NCBI RefSeq assembly: GCF_042678305.1
Contig: NZ_JBHUDT010000001.1
Length of the DNA stretch: 64,000 bases
Reading direction: 5' to 3' (one strand)
DNA from: Gelatiniphilus marinus
Lineage (GTDB): Bacteria; Bacteroidota; Bacteroidia; Flavobacteriales; Flavobacteriaceae
Shown here piece after piece: positions 31,891 through 41,336 of the stretch (position 1 is the first letter of the stretch; each line of letters starts with the position of its first letter). The notes below the pieces were generated by a model. The model made no database searches, was not told the DNA's origin, and saw only the letters and a list, made by a program, of their open reading frames with translations. The translations under genes were made by a program, and so were the position numbers.

Positions 31891-33798
31891 CTAAACTACA
31901 TTATCCATAATATCTTTTACTATTTCTGGATTTTGTAATGTAGAAGTATCGCCTAAATCGCCCGTATCTTTGCTAGCAATTTTTCTTAAAATACGTCGCA
32001 TAATTTTACCAGATCGGGTTTTTGGCAAACCATCGGTAAACTGTATTTTATCAAGTTTGGCAATAGGGCCAATATGCTCTGTTATTATTTGGTTTATTTC
32101 TTTTTGCAAATTTTCTTGATTTCTGCTTTCTCCCGTATCTTTTAAAGTTACGTATCCGTAAAGGGCATTACCTTTAACTTCGTGTGGGAAACCAACAACG
32201 GCAGATTCTGCAACGGCAGGATGTTCGTTTATAGCATCTTCAATTGGTGCTGTTCCTAAATTATGGCCAGATACTATAATAACATCATCTACTCTACCAG
32301 TAATTCTGTAATAACCAACCTCGTCTCTTAAAGCACCATCGCCTGTAAAGTATTTGTTTTTATAGGTTGAGAAATAAGTTTCTTCGTAACGCTTATGGTT
32401 AGCCCAAATGGTACGAGCCATTGATGGCCACGGAAACTTTATACATAACTTCCCTTCTACTTGATTATCCATCAATTCTTCTCCAGACTCAGACATTAAA
32501 GTTGGCTGAATACCTATAAAAGGTAAGGTGGCATAGGTAGGTTTGGTTGGTGTTACAAAAGGTATTGGGGTAATCATTATACCTCCTGTTTCGGTTTGCC
32601 ACCAGGTATCTACTATTGGGCTTTTATTTTTTCCAACATTATCATTGTACCAATGCCAAGCTTCTTCGTTAATTGGTTCTCCAACAGACCCGAGTACTTT
32701 TAAAGAAGATAAGTCGTATTCGTTAACCAATTCGGTACCTTGTCTTGCTAGAGCGCGAATGGCTGTTGGTGCAGTATAAAACTGAGTTACTTTATGTTTT
32801 TGCACAATATCCCAGAAGCGTCCAAAATCCGGATAACTTGGCACGCCTTCAAACATTACCGTTGTGGCACCGTTTAACAATGGGCCGTAAACAATATAAC
32901 TGTGGCCTGTAATCCAACCAATATCGGCTGTACACCAATACACATCGTTTTCTTTGTACTGAAATACATTCTTAAAACTATAAGCGGTGTAAACCATATA
33001 ACCAGCGGTGGTGTGCACCATACCTTTTGGTTGACCTGTTGAACCTGATGTGTATAAAATAAACAGAGGATCTTCAGCTTTCATAATTTCAATTTCGCAG
33101 GTGTTTGATGCTTCGTCCAATAAAGGTTGCAGCCATTTATCTCGCCCCGCTTTCATGCTAACATCAGAGTTAATACGCTTTACAACCAAAGAGGTATGCA
33201 CACCCGGACAACTTTCTAAAGCTTCATCTACAATACCTTTTAAATCTATGGTTTTTGCTCCTCTGTAAGAGCCATCGCTGGTTATTACAAGCTTACAATC
33301 GCTATCGTTAACTCTAGAGGCGATTGCTGTTGCGGAAAAACCTGCAAAAATTACCGAATGTATGGCACCTATTCTGGCACAGGCCAAAATTGAGATTGCC
33401 AGTTCGGGAATCATGGGCAGATAAATACAAACACGGTCACCTTTGGATATGCCTTGGCTTTTTAAAACGTTGGCCATTTTGTTAACACGCTCGTGCAACT
33501 GTTTATAGGTTATGTGTTCTGTTGGATCGTTTGGATCGTTTGGCTCGAACAAAATAGCTGTTTTATCGCTTCGAGTCGCTAAATGCCTGTCGATACAGTT
33601 TTCTGTAATATTAAGTTCGGCGCCATCAAACCATTTAATTTCTGGTTTGGCAAAATCCCAGCTCAAGACCTCGTCCCATCTTTTTTGCCATAAAAAGTGC
33701 TCTTCGGCGATTTCCTCCCAAAACTTTTCTGGTTCTTGTACAGACTTTCTATACACTTGGTAATACTCTTCTAAATGCTTGATATGATAATTACTCAT
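31891..33798 (-). CDS. acs: Acetyl-CoA synthetase (AMP-forming)
   Basis: 635 residues, full length. The adenylation signature LYTSGSTGQPKGMVHT, WWQTETGG and the C-terminal lysine motif PKTRSGKIMRR (regulated by acetylation in relatives) are all present. It converts acetate, ATP and CoA to acetyl-CoA. It is last in a minus-strand run, 39 bp after the NagB/PIG-L fusion. Since deacetylation of N-acetyl sugars frees acetate, co-expression would make sense, although acs is also a general gene. Confidence 0.94.
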   Translation of the reverse strand: MSNYHIKHLEEYYQVYRKSVQEPEKFWEEIAEEHFLWQKRWDEVLSWDFAKPEIKWFDGAELNITENCIDRHLATRSDKTAILFEPNDPNDPTEHITYKQLHERVNKMANVLKSQGISKGDRVCIYLPMIPELAISILACARIGAIHSVIFAGFSATAIASRVNDSDCKLVITSDGSYRGAKTIDLKGIVDEALESCPGVHTSLVVKRINSDVSMKAGRDKWLQPLLDEASNTCEIEIMKAEDPLFILYTSGSTGQPKGMVHTTAGYMVYTAYSFKNVFQYKENDVYWCTADIGWITGHSYIVYGPLLNGATTVMFEGVPSYPDFGRFWDIVQKHKVTQFYTAPTAIRALARQGTELVNEYDLSSLKVLGSVGEPINEEAWHWYNDNVGKNKSPIVDTWWQTETGGIMITPIPFVTPTKPTYATLPFIGIQPTLMSESGEELMDNQVEGKLCIKFPWPSMARTIWANHKRYEETYFSTYKNKYFTGDGALRDEVGYYRITGRVDDVIIVSGHNLGTAPIEDAINEHPAVAESAVVGFPHEVKGNALYGYVTLKDTGESRNQENLQKEINQIITEHIGPIAKLDKIQFTDGLPKTRSGKIMRRILRKIASKDTGDLGDTSTLQNPEIVKDIMDNVV

Positions 33799-33837
33799 AA
33801 TTTTAGTGTTTTAAAAGTTAATAAAATTTAAATAATA

Positions 33838-35766
33838 TTAAAAATGCCATCTTACAAAGGCTTCCATAGCGGCATAATGTGCCAAACCTAATTCGTCGTA
33901 TAAACTGGCCGTTTCTTTATTTCGGTCTTCTGCGCGTTGCCAAAACTCTCTACTATCTGAACCTTGGAACACCACACCGTCTTTTTGTGATTGGTGCTTA
34001 AATATACCTTTTCTTTTTTCTAAAACTTGATCTGGCCCCATGGGTACGGCCATTTCTATTTCATCTATACCCCATTCTTGCCATGCGCCTCGGTATAGCC
34101 ATACCCAACAATCTGACATGAATTTTTTAGACTTTAGGTTTTTAACTGCCGCAAAAATTGCATCTAGGCATACTTTGTGCGTACCGTGTGGATCTGCCAA
34201 ATCTCCGGCTGCATAGATTTGATGTGGTTTGACTTTTTCGATAAGATCCATGGTGATTTTAATATCGGCGTCGCCTATGGGTTTTTTTTCAATGGTTCCT
34301 GTTTCATAAAAAGGCAATTCCATAAAATGGATTTGTTCGTCTGGAATACCAACAAAATGACAGGTAGCTCTGGCTTCTCCTTTTCTTATCAGCCCTTTTA
34401 TATAGCGTACTTCCTCGGTATCGATTTCGCTGGATTTTTTATTTTTCAGAAAGTTAACTGCACGTTTATAAATAGCTGTGGCTTCTGTACTTTCTATTCC
34501 AAACCTATCATTGTAATCGCAAACAAAACTTGCAAAGCGCAGTGCTTCATCATCTGCAACAGCAATATTACCAGATGTTTGATACCCTACGTGTACTTCG
34601 TGCCCTTGTTCGTGCAATCTTCTAAAGGTGCCTCCCATACTAATAATATCATCGTCTGGATGCGGACTAAAAATGATAACGCGTTTTTTTGCTGGTTCTG
34701 CACGTTCTGGTCGTTTACTATCGTCTGCACCTGGTTTACCACCGGGCCAACCAGTAATGGTGTTTTGTAGTTTATTGAATATTTTAATGTTAATATCATA
34801 AGCTGGTCCGGCATCTGCCAATAGATCGCTCATACCGTTTTCAATATAATCGGCATCTGTAAGCATTAAAATAGGCTTCTTTAAATGAAGTGCTAGACTT
34901 AACACCGCTTTTCTGATGAGTTTGTCTGTCCAAACAATTTTTTCAACTAACCACGGTGTATTGATTCTTGTTAGTTTAGATGCTGCAGCTTTATCTAAAA
35001 CAAAAGTGGCATTGTTATGTTCTTGTAGGTAGGATGCCGGAACACGACTTGTTACTTCTTCTTCTGTTGAGGCTTTAATGATATTGGATTTTCGTTCTCC
35101 CCAAGCCAAAAGTATCACTTTCTTAGCTTCCATTATTTTTTTAACACCTAAGGTAATGGCTGTTCTAGGTGTATTTTCTAAGCCTGAAAAGTCGCCACTT
35201 GCGGCAACTCTTGTAATATGGTCTAGAGCAACCAAACGGGTTTTGGAGTTTTGCAGAGATCCAGATTCGTTAAACCCGATATGCCCGTTACCTCCAATAC
35301 CTAAAACCTGTAAATCTATACCGCCCAATGCTTCGATTTTAGCTTCGTATTGATCGCAATAAGGCCTAATGTCTTCTTTTGCCAATGTTCCGTCTGGGAT
35401 ATGGCAGTTTTCTGGCAATATGTCTATATGGTTGAACAGTTGTTCTTTCATAAAGCGCACATAACTGTTTACAGAGTCGGGTTCCATTGGGTAATATTCG
35501 TCTAGATTGAAAGATATTACGTTTTTAAAACTCAAACCTTCTTCTTTGTGCAAACGCACCAATTCTGCGTAAAGACCTTTTGGAGAAGACCCAGTTGCCA
35601 AACCTAAAATGCAGGGTTGCTTTTGCGATTGCTTAACTCGTATAAGGTTTGCTATTTCTTTAGCAACTGCTTGAGATGCTGTTGTTGAATTTTCGTAAAC
35701 TACGGTACCAATATTTTCAAATCTTTTTTCGAAACCTGTTGCTTTGTCTATGCTACTTTTTAACAT
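33838..35766 (-). CDS. nagB: Glucosamine-6-phosphate deaminase fused to a PIG-L/LmbE deacetylase-like domain
   Basis: 642 residues. The N-terminal ~280 residues are NagB: LGLATGSSPKGLYAEL, FNLDEYYPM (catalytic aspartate) and GIGGNGHIGFNE (catalytic histidine). Residues ~365-600 are a PIG-L domain with the zinc motif SPHPDDDIISMGG and a later HGTHKVC. NagB converts glucosamine-6-P to fructose-6-P and ammonia; the PIG-L domain could act on an acetylated sugar. The two-domain form is typical of Bacteroidota. It lies 17 bp after the oxidoreductase gene in the amino-sugar operon. Confidence 0.88.
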   Translation of the reverse strand: MLKSSIDKATGFEKRFENIGTVVYENSTTASQAVAKEIANLIRVKQSQKQPCILGLATGSSPKGLYAELVRLHKEEGLSFKNVISFNLDEYYPMEPDSVNSYVRFMKEQLFNHIDILPENCHIPDGTLAKEDIRPYCDQYEAKIEALGGIDLQVLGIGGNGHIGFNESGSLQNSKTRLVALDHITRVAASGDFSGLENTPRTAITLGVKKIMEAKKVILLAWGERKSNIIKASTEEEVTSRVPASYLQEHNNATFVLDKAAASKLTRINTPWLVEKIVWTDKLIRKAVLSLALHLKKPILMLTDADYIENGMSDLLADAGPAYDINIKIFNKLQNTITGWPGGKPGADDSKRPERAEPAKKRVIIFSPHPDDDIISMGGTFRRLHEQGHEVHVGYQTSGNIAVADDEALRFASFVCDYNDRFGIESTEATAIYKRAVNFLKNKKSSEIDTEEVRYIKGLIRKGEARATCHFVGIPDEQIHFMELPFYETGTIEKKPIGDADIKITMDLIEKVKPHQIYAAGDLADPHGTHKVCLDAIFAAVKNLKSKKFMSDCWVWLYRGAWQEWGIDEIEMAVPMGPDQVLEKRKGIFKHQSQKDGVVFQGSDSREFWQRAEDRNKETASLYDELGLAHYAAMEAFVRWHF

Positions 35767-35783
35767 TGTTCTGGTTTTAAGTT

Positions 35784-36770
35784 TTAATTATTGTTTTTTA
35801 ATATATTTTCTAATACCCATGTGGTATGTGCTGCTGTTTTACCTGTTGATGGGTGGACTTTGTTTTGCATTATATGTTTTTTTATATTTTGAACATGAAA
35901 CAATTGAATGTTTTCAGGGTTCTCGATAAACAGGCTTTCTTTATGGTCTCCGTGCTCTAATTCTACAGGCACTTCACCAAAAACCGAAAAACTAATTTTT
36001 CCTTTTTCGCCATAAATATAAACATCATCTTCTCTTTTTTCGGTTCCAAAATTCCAACTCCCAGAACCGGTGATACCAGATTGGTGCATCCAAGTTCCCG
36101 AAATGGCATCCATGGCAGTATATAAACCTTGTTGATTTGTGGCGATACCTTGAGCAATGGTAATATCGCCCAACAAGTGCATAAACAAATCAATACCATG
36201 GGATGCTAAATCATCAAAATAACCCCCTTTTGCTATTTTAATATCTGTACGCCAGTTGTATGTCTTGGCTAAATCAATAGCGTTTGCCGGTTTGCTAAAA
36301 TGCCAATTTATGTGCCTTATCTTTCCTATTTTATTGCTATCAATCCATACTTTAATTTGCTTAAATCTGGGTAAAGACCGCCTGTAATAAGCAACAAATA
36401 AGGGTGTTTTTTTTGCTTTAAAAGCCTCATTTATCAATAAACACTCGTCATAAGTCGGTGCCATTGGTTTTTCAATACAGCAAATTTTTTCTGCCTTAGC
36501 GACCTTTAATGCGTAATAGCAATGCGAGTCTGGTGGTGTTGCAATATATACGGCATCAATTTCGGGGTCGTTAATCAATTCGTCTGCATTGGCATAAAAT
36601 TTAGGGACATTATGTCTAATGGCAAAATCTTCAGCTTTTTCAACATTACGGCGCATAACGGCTTGTAGTTCGAAACCCTCTACCTTTTGGTACGCCGGCC
36701 CACTTTTAAGCTCGGTAACGCTGCCGCAGCCAATAATTCCCCATTTAAAAACTTTACTCATTGTCCCCAA
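35784..36770 (-). CDS. Gfo/Idh/MocA family oxidoreductase
   Basis: 328 residues. An N-terminal Rossmann fold starts with WGIIGCGSV and continues to CIEKPMAP (about residue 97-104), with the lysine typical of the family; the C-terminal alpha/beta domain carries DLASHGIDLFMHLLGD. These enzymes oxidise or reduce sugars and cyclitols with NAD(P). The substrate is unknown; the amino-sugar operon context suggests an aldose or N-acetylated sugar. 23 bp from the MFS gene. Confidence 0.88.
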   Translation of the reverse strand: MGTMSKVFKWGIIGCGSVTELKSGPAYQKVEGFELQAVMRRNVEKAEDFAIRHNVPKFYANADELINDPEIDAVYIATPPDSHCYYALKVAKAEKICCIEKPMAPTYDECLLINEAFKAKKTPLFVAYYRRSLPRFKQIKVWIDSNKIGKIRHINWHFSKPANAIDLAKTYNWRTDIKIAKGGYFDDLASHGIDLFMHLLGDITIAQGIATNQQGLYTAMDAISGTWMHQSGITGSGSWNFGTEKREDDVYIYGEKGKISFSVFGEVPVELEHGDHKESLFIENPENIQLFHVQNIKKHIMQNKVHPSTGKTAAHTTWVLENILKNNN

Positions 36771-36793
36771 AAAATCAATTAGTAAAAGCTTAT

Positions 36794-38113
36794 TTATTTA
36801 GTTGTCCAACTTTTTATTTTATGCCCCCAAACGGCAAAAAATAATATAATAGCGTAACAAGGTATTAAAACCCAATAGCTACCAGTTGCTGCAGTTGCAG
36901 CGGCATCTGCTTCGGCAATACCAGTTGTAATTAATTCGTGTTTATTGGCATCAACCATTCTGCCATATAAAGGCGGTATGATTGCCCCGCCGGAAATTGC
37001 CATAATTAATAAGGCCGAAGCGGTTTTTGTGAATTTGCCTAAACCATCTAAAGTTAAGGGCCATACAGCAGGCCATACTAGAGCATTTGCAATGCCCAAT
37101 GCCGCAACAAATAATACCGAGGTAAACCCTGTGGTGTACAAAATACAGAAACTAAAGATAATACCTAAAATTGCACTAGCAATTAAGGCCGTTTTTTGCT
37201 TAATATATTTTGGTATTAAAAATACACCTAAGGCATAAGTTGCCACCATAGCCATAAGCGTATAAGTGGTAAAGAATTTAGCTTCTTCACCGGTAAAGCC
37301 TAATGATATTCCGTAAGCTATTATGGTATCTCCGGCTATTACTTCGGCGCCAACGTAAACAAATAAAGCCAATACACCCAACCATAAATGTGGAAATTGA
37401 AAAATACTTGTTTTTGTACTTTTTCCTGTTGCTTTATCTTCTACTTCTTCGGCTTCAACATGAGGAAGTGGAGCTTTTCTAATTAAAACGCCTAGAACAA
37501 ACAATACGACAGCCATAACAACATAGGGTGTAAAAACACTGTCTGCCATTGTATCTAATAATTGTCCTTTTTCTTCATCAGATACGCTTCCTAATTTTTC
37601 TTGTACTTCATCAATACCTGATAATAGTATAGCTCCAAATATTAAAGACCCTAAAGCACCTGCTACTTTATTTGCTATCCCCATAATGGCTATACGTTTG
37701 GCACCACTTTCAATAGGCCCTAGTATGGTTATGTATGGGTTTGCGGCGGTTTGCAAAATTGTCATGCCTACGCCTTGAATAAAAATAGCTAATAAAAACA
37801 CCCAATAGGTTCTTGCTTCGGCTGCTGGAATAAACACCAATGCGCCTATCCCCATTATTACCAAACCCACTGACATGCCTTTTCTGTAACCGATTTTATT
37901 TAAAATATATGAAGCTGGTAAAGCCATAACTACGAAAGAAATGTAAGATGCTGAAGCTACAAGGTAAGATTGTGCTTCGGTTAGCTCGTTTATGGTTTTC
38001 ATAAAAGGGATTAAAGCACCGTTTATCCAAGTTACAAAGCCAAAAATAAAGAAGAGTCCAGCTATTATTATAATAGGTACTAGTGTGTTGGTTGGTTTAT
38101 TGTTATGCTCCAT
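36794..38113 (-). CDS. Sugar MFS transporter (FucP/GluP/NagP family)
   Basis: 439 residues with about 12 transmembrane helices. The first helix region FGFVTWINGALIPFMKTI and the ILQTAANPYITILGP segment are hallmarks of the FHS (fucose-galactose-H+ symporter) family. In an operon with NagB and a sugar kinase, N-acetylglucosamine or a related amino sugar is the probable cargo (NagP type). It belongs to the same family as the FucP-like gene at 47448-48776 but is clearly a different paralogue. Confidence 0.87.
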   Translation of the reverse strand: MEHNNKPTNTLVPIIIIAGLFFIFGFVTWINGALIPFMKTINELTEAQSYLVASASYISFVVMALPASYILNKIGYRKGMSVGLVIMGIGALVFIPAAEARTYWVFLLAIFIQGVGMTILQTAANPYITILGPIESGAKRIAIMGIANKVAGALGSLIFGAILLSGIDEVQEKLGSVSDEEKGQLLDTMADSVFTPYVVMAVVLFVLGVLIRKAPLPHVEAEEVEDKATGKSTKTSIFQFPHLWLGVLALFVYVGAEVIAGDTIIAYGISLGFTGEEAKFFTTYTLMAMVATYALGVFLIPKYIKQKTALIASAILGIIFSFCILYTTGFTSVLFVAALGIANALVWPAVWPLTLDGLGKFTKTASALLIMAISGGAIIPPLYGRMVDANKHELITTGIAEADAAATAATGSYWVLIPCYAIILFFAVWGHKIKSWTTK

Positions 38114-38135
38114 ATTTTTTTGGTTGATTTAATTA

Positions 38136-39203
38136 TTATAGTTGATTAATTTTTTCTGTAAAGCTTCGTATGAGTTTAAATTGGTTTTTGGCTCGGTCTA
38201 AATTATGCTCGGGGTATTTGGTTTTATAATAAATATCGTTATTCAAATAATCGGTTAAAAATCTTAAAGCCATAATAAATATCATTGTTTTTGCTGCTAA
38301 CGGAAGGTATTTAAGCTCTGTAGGCGTTAATGTGGATTTCATTTTTTTAAGAAATCCTTTTGTGTAAGCTTTATAATAATCTGCATTAAAGTTTACTAAG
38401 TCCAGATTGGTTTCATCTTCGGCGGCTGTATTGCAAATGGTTCTTATGGCATCTCCAAAATCGTAATGCACAATTCCCGGCATTACGGTATCTGTGTCTA
38501 TCAAGCAAAGGCCTTTGTTTTTTCTGTTAAAAAGCGCGTTTGAAATTTTGGTATCGTTGTGTGTTACGCGAATTTTTATTTCTCCAGATTCTTTTAGTTT
38601 TTGAAGAATGTGCATTTCTGCTTTTAAATCTTCAACTTTTTCGATATAGGGTTTTGCTTTTTCCATGCGTTCTTTTGAAGCAACTTTTAAGGCATCTTCA
38701 AACTGTGAAAAACGAAAAGACATATCGTGGAACTTAGGAATAACCTCGGTAAGTTTTGAGGCATCAAAATCGCTTGTTAGCGTTAAAAACTGCCCTAATA
38801 ATCGGCCGCCTTGGTATGCTACCTCTTTGTTTTTAACGATTTCGTGGGTAACGCTTTTATCAATAAAATACATTAAATTCCAAAAGTTGCCTTCGTTATC
38901 TTTGTAATACGAATTGTCTGTTTTGGTTTTTGCAAAGGCAAGTACTCGCCGTTTTTGTTTTTTTAAAGGAAGGTGTTTTAGTTTTGCTTGAATGTGCTTA
39001 CTAATGGCCACTTTGTTCTCTATTAGCCCGGGCACATCTTTAAACACCCCTTGGTTTATGCGCTGCAGTACAAAATAGGGCTTCGTTTTTGTTTTGATTA
39101 AATAAGTATCGTTAATATGGCCTGAGGCTAATTCTTTATAAGATTCAAACTCGCCGTTGTGATCGAATTGATTAAAAATGTACTCTAATTTTTCTTCTAA
39201 CAT
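38136..39203 (-). CDS. APH-family sugar kinase (N-acetylhexosamine 1-kinase-like)
   Basis: 355 residues of the aminoglycoside phosphotransferase fold. SGHINDTYLI is the nucleotide loop, VTHNDTKISNALF (H-x-D-4x-N) the catalytic loop and CLIDTDTV the metal-binding DxD. The layout is that of NahK, which makes GlcNAc/GalNAc-1-phosphate. The gene ends at the base before the MFS operon spacer and directly abuts the nucleotidyltransferase gene, which would use a sugar-1-phosphate. The specificity is inferred. Confidence 0.78.
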   Translation of the reverse strand: MLEEKLEYIFNQFDHNGEFESYKELASGHINDTYLIKTKTKPYFVLQRINQGVFKDVPGLIENKVAISKHIQAKLKHLPLKKQKRRVLAFAKTKTDNSYYKDNEGNFWNLMYFIDKSVTHEIVKNKEVAYQGGRLLGQFLTLTSDFDASKLTEVIPKFHDMSFRFSQFEDALKVASKERMEKAKPYIEKVEDLKAEMHILQKLKESGEIKIRVTHNDTKISNALFNRKNKGLCLIDTDTVMPGIVHYDFGDAIRTICNTAAEDETNLDLVNFNADYYKAYTKGFLKKMKSTLTPTELKYLPLAAKTMIFIMALRFLTDYLNNDIYYKTKYPEHNLDRAKNQFKLIRSFTEKINQL

Positions 39204-40106
39204 TTACCAAAGTTTTACAGGATAAACACCTTGCTCTTTTAACTCTTTAATTGCTTTTTCAACAACTGCCTTATCTTCTTTATAAGTTACCCCAAACCAT
39301 TTGGCATCAGATTTTAAAACCTCGACGGTTGCTTTTTTTGATTTTAATATCTCATTAACTATGGACGGGATGTAAAATTCTGCTTTTAAATTGGATTTAT
39401 TAGCTTCTAAAAACTCGCTGAACAACTGGTTTCCGAAGTTAAAACATTTTGGTGTAAATCCCCAAAAATTCATCGAAACAATTGTGTTTTCGTTAATTGG
39501 CACTAAACTTCCATCATCGTCTTTTCGCATTAGCTTACCATCTATTTTTTCAATGTGGGTTCGCTCGGTTACATCGGTTAAAAATCCGTTTACATCTACT
39601 TCGCACTCGCCTCTAGACACATAACCATGTTCTGAAACCGTGTTTTTCAACAAATAAGCCATGGTGCTAAAACTGTAAGACGTTTTATCTTTTGCCATTA
39701 AAGATTTTGCCATAACCTGAAAGGCTTCTTTACCGTAAAAATCGTCTCCGTTAATAATGGCAAAGTTTTCTTTTACTACATCTTTTGCCATTAAAAGCGC
39801 ATGCCCGGTGCCCCAAGGTTTAACACGCTGTGGGTTTACGTATTCTTTTGGCACACTGTCTAGTTCTTGATAAACATAAGCAACCTCTGCTTTTCCTTCT
39901 ATTTTTTTATTGAATATCTCTTTAAAATCTTTTTCAAATCGTTTCCTGATGATAAAAACAAATTTTCCAAATCCAGCCTGAAGGGCATCGTAAATTGAAA
40001 AATCTATAATGGTATCGCCTTGGGGTGTAAAGGTGTCCATTTGTTTTAAACCTCCATAACGGCTTCCCATGCCAGCTGCTAATATTACAAGTGTTGGTTT
40101 TTCCAT
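39204..40106 (-). CDS. Sugar-1-phosphate nucleotidyltransferase
   Basis: 300 residues. The signature LAAGMGSRYGGLKQMD at the N terminus binds NTP, and AIINGDDFYGKEAF holds the metal-binding aspartate. It transfers a nucleotidyl group to a sugar-1-phosphate. Its stop is immediately followed by the sugar kinase start, so the pair kinase plus nucleotidyltransferase may form a salvage route from a free sugar to an NDP-sugar. First gene of the six-gene operon, divergent from the LacI regulator. Confidence 0.83.
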   Translation of the reverse strand: MEKPTLVILAAGMGSRYGGLKQMDTFTPQGDTIIDFSIYDALQAGFGKFVFIIRKRFEKDFKEIFNKKIEGKAEVAYVYQELDSVPKEYVNPQRVKPWGTGHALLMAKDVVKENFAIINGDDFYGKEAFQVMAKSLMAKDKTSYSFSTMAYLLKNTVSEHGYVSRGECEVDVNGFLTDVTERTHIEKIDGKLMRKDDDGSLVPINENTIVSMNFWGFTPKCFNFGNQLFSEFLEANKSNLKAEFYIPSIVNEILKSKKATVEVLKSDAKWFGVTYKEDKAVVEKAIKELKEQGVYPVKLW

Positions 40107-40191
40107 TCTATTTTAAATTGTTAAACAAAAAAAAACGCTAGGTGCTATTATTCTGTGTTTTAGGTGCTTTTTTAATAATTTTATAAGCTAA

Positions 40192-40199
40192 CAAACTTA
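40192..40199 (-). promoter_or_regulatory. -7 element of the amino-sugar operon
   Basis: TAAGTTTG on the minus strand, an exact TAnnTTTG match, giving a start near 40185 and a leader of about 80 nt. No well-spaced -33 TTG is seen. The LacI-type operator lies about 40 bp upstream. Confidence 0.5.
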
Positions 40200-40237
40200 C
40201 AGATTAATTTGCCAATAAAAAAAAAATCATAAAAAAA

Positions 40238-40274
40238 AATGTGTTCGAGCACATTATTTTTTAATGTATCTTTA
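40238..40274 (+). promoter_or_regulatory. LacI-type operator and promoter of the regulator gene
   Basis: An 18-bp palindrome AATGTGTTCGAGCACATT (40238-40255; one mismatched pair) with the central CG typical of LacI-family operators. It is followed by TATCTTTA (40267-40274), a -7 element 16 bases before the chosen ATG at 40291. The operator covers the -33 position, so the regulator probably represses itself and can reach the divergent operon. Confidence 0.65.
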
Positions 40275-40290
40275 CATATATTTATGCGTT

Positions 40291-41334
40291 ATGAAAAAAT
40301 ACACCATTAAAGATATTGCTGAATTAGCAGGGGTTTCTAAAGGCACTGTGGATAGGGTTTTACATAAACGTGGTAAGGTTTCGGCGGCAGCCTTAGAAAA
40401 GGTTACCAGGTTATTAGAGGAAATTGACTACCAACCAAACCTTATAGCACGCAGTTTAAAGAACACCAAAGACTACCATATTTGCGTGGTACAGCCAGAT
40501 CCTGAAATAGACCCCTATTGGCAGCCTTGTGTTGATGGCGTAAACGATGCGATTAAGGAATATAAATCGTTTGGCATTACAATTGATTCGTATTTTTTTA
40601 ACCACGCAGACACCGATTCTTTTTTTAAAATAAACAAGACTATTTTACAACAACGGCCAGATGCTGTTTTGATAACGCCCATTTTCCATAAAGAATCTGT
40701 AGAGGTTATAAAGCAATACAATGCCAAAAACATAATTGTTAGCACAATAAACGATCCATTGGAATTAAACGGCATTACAAATTTTGTGGGACAGGATTTA
40801 ATACAAAGCGGGAGGGTTGCGGCGCGACTTATGGAAATGATAATACCAAAAAACAGAACCATTTTAATTATTCATCTAGACGAGGTGTTTAACAACTCGA
40901 TACACATGCAGCTTAAGGAAAAAGGTTTTAAAAATTATTTAGAGCGTTTGCAGCACAGTAATTTTACATTGAAAACCTGTAGTTTACAGCAAGCCGATTT
41001 ATATGATAAACTAAATGGTTTACTAAACAACCCCAATTCCGTTTCTGGTATTTTTGTAACCACATCGAAAGTTTACAGTGTTGCCAAAATTGTTGATAAT
41101 TTCCCTAATTTGGATATTAAGATTATTGGCTACGATTTATTGGATGAAAATATAAAGTACTTAAAAAACAATGCCATAGATTTTTTAATAAACCAAAACC
41201 CAAAGCACCAAGCGTATCTTTGTATAACACAACTTGCAGAATATTTTCTCTTCGACAAAAAAATACCAAGGGAGAAACTATTGCCCATAGACATTGTTAA
41301 TTCTGAAAATTTTGATGGTTATACTAAAAATTAA
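40291..41334 (+). CDS. LacI-family transcriptional regulator
   Basis: 347 residues from MKKYTIKDIAELAG. An ATG at 40264 would add nine hydrophobic residues and lies inside the promoter, so I reject it. The HTH (YTIKDIAELAGVSKGTVDRVL) with hinge helix (YQPNLIARSLK) is followed by a periplasmic-binding-like effector domain. TVDRVLHKRGKV is the Bacteroidota/Mes subtype with D-R in the recognition helix. It is divergent from the amino-sugar operon and probably its regulator. Effector unknown. Confidence 0.9.
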   Translation: MKKYTIKDIAELAGVSKGTVDRVLHKRGKVSAAALEKVTRLLEEIDYQPNLIARSLKNTKDYHICVVQPDPEIDPYWQPCVDGVNDAIKEYKSFGITIDSYFFNHADTDSFFKINKTILQQRPDAVLITPIFHKESVEVIKQYNAKNIIVSTINDPLELNGITNFVGQDLIQSGRVAARLMEMIIPKNRTILIIHLDEVFNNSIHMQLKEKGFKNYLERLQHSNFTLKTCSLQQADLYDKLNGLLNNPNSVSGIFVTTSKVYSVAKIVDNFPNLDIKIIGYDLLDENIKYLKNNAIDFLINQNPKHQAYLCITQLAEYFLFDKKIPREKLLPIDIVNSENFDGYTKN

Positions 41335-41336
41335 TC

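Noticed and set aside
40264..40290. Earlier ATG of the LacI gene adding nine residues
   Set aside because: It overlaps the -7 element at 40267-40274, and the family starts right before the HTH.
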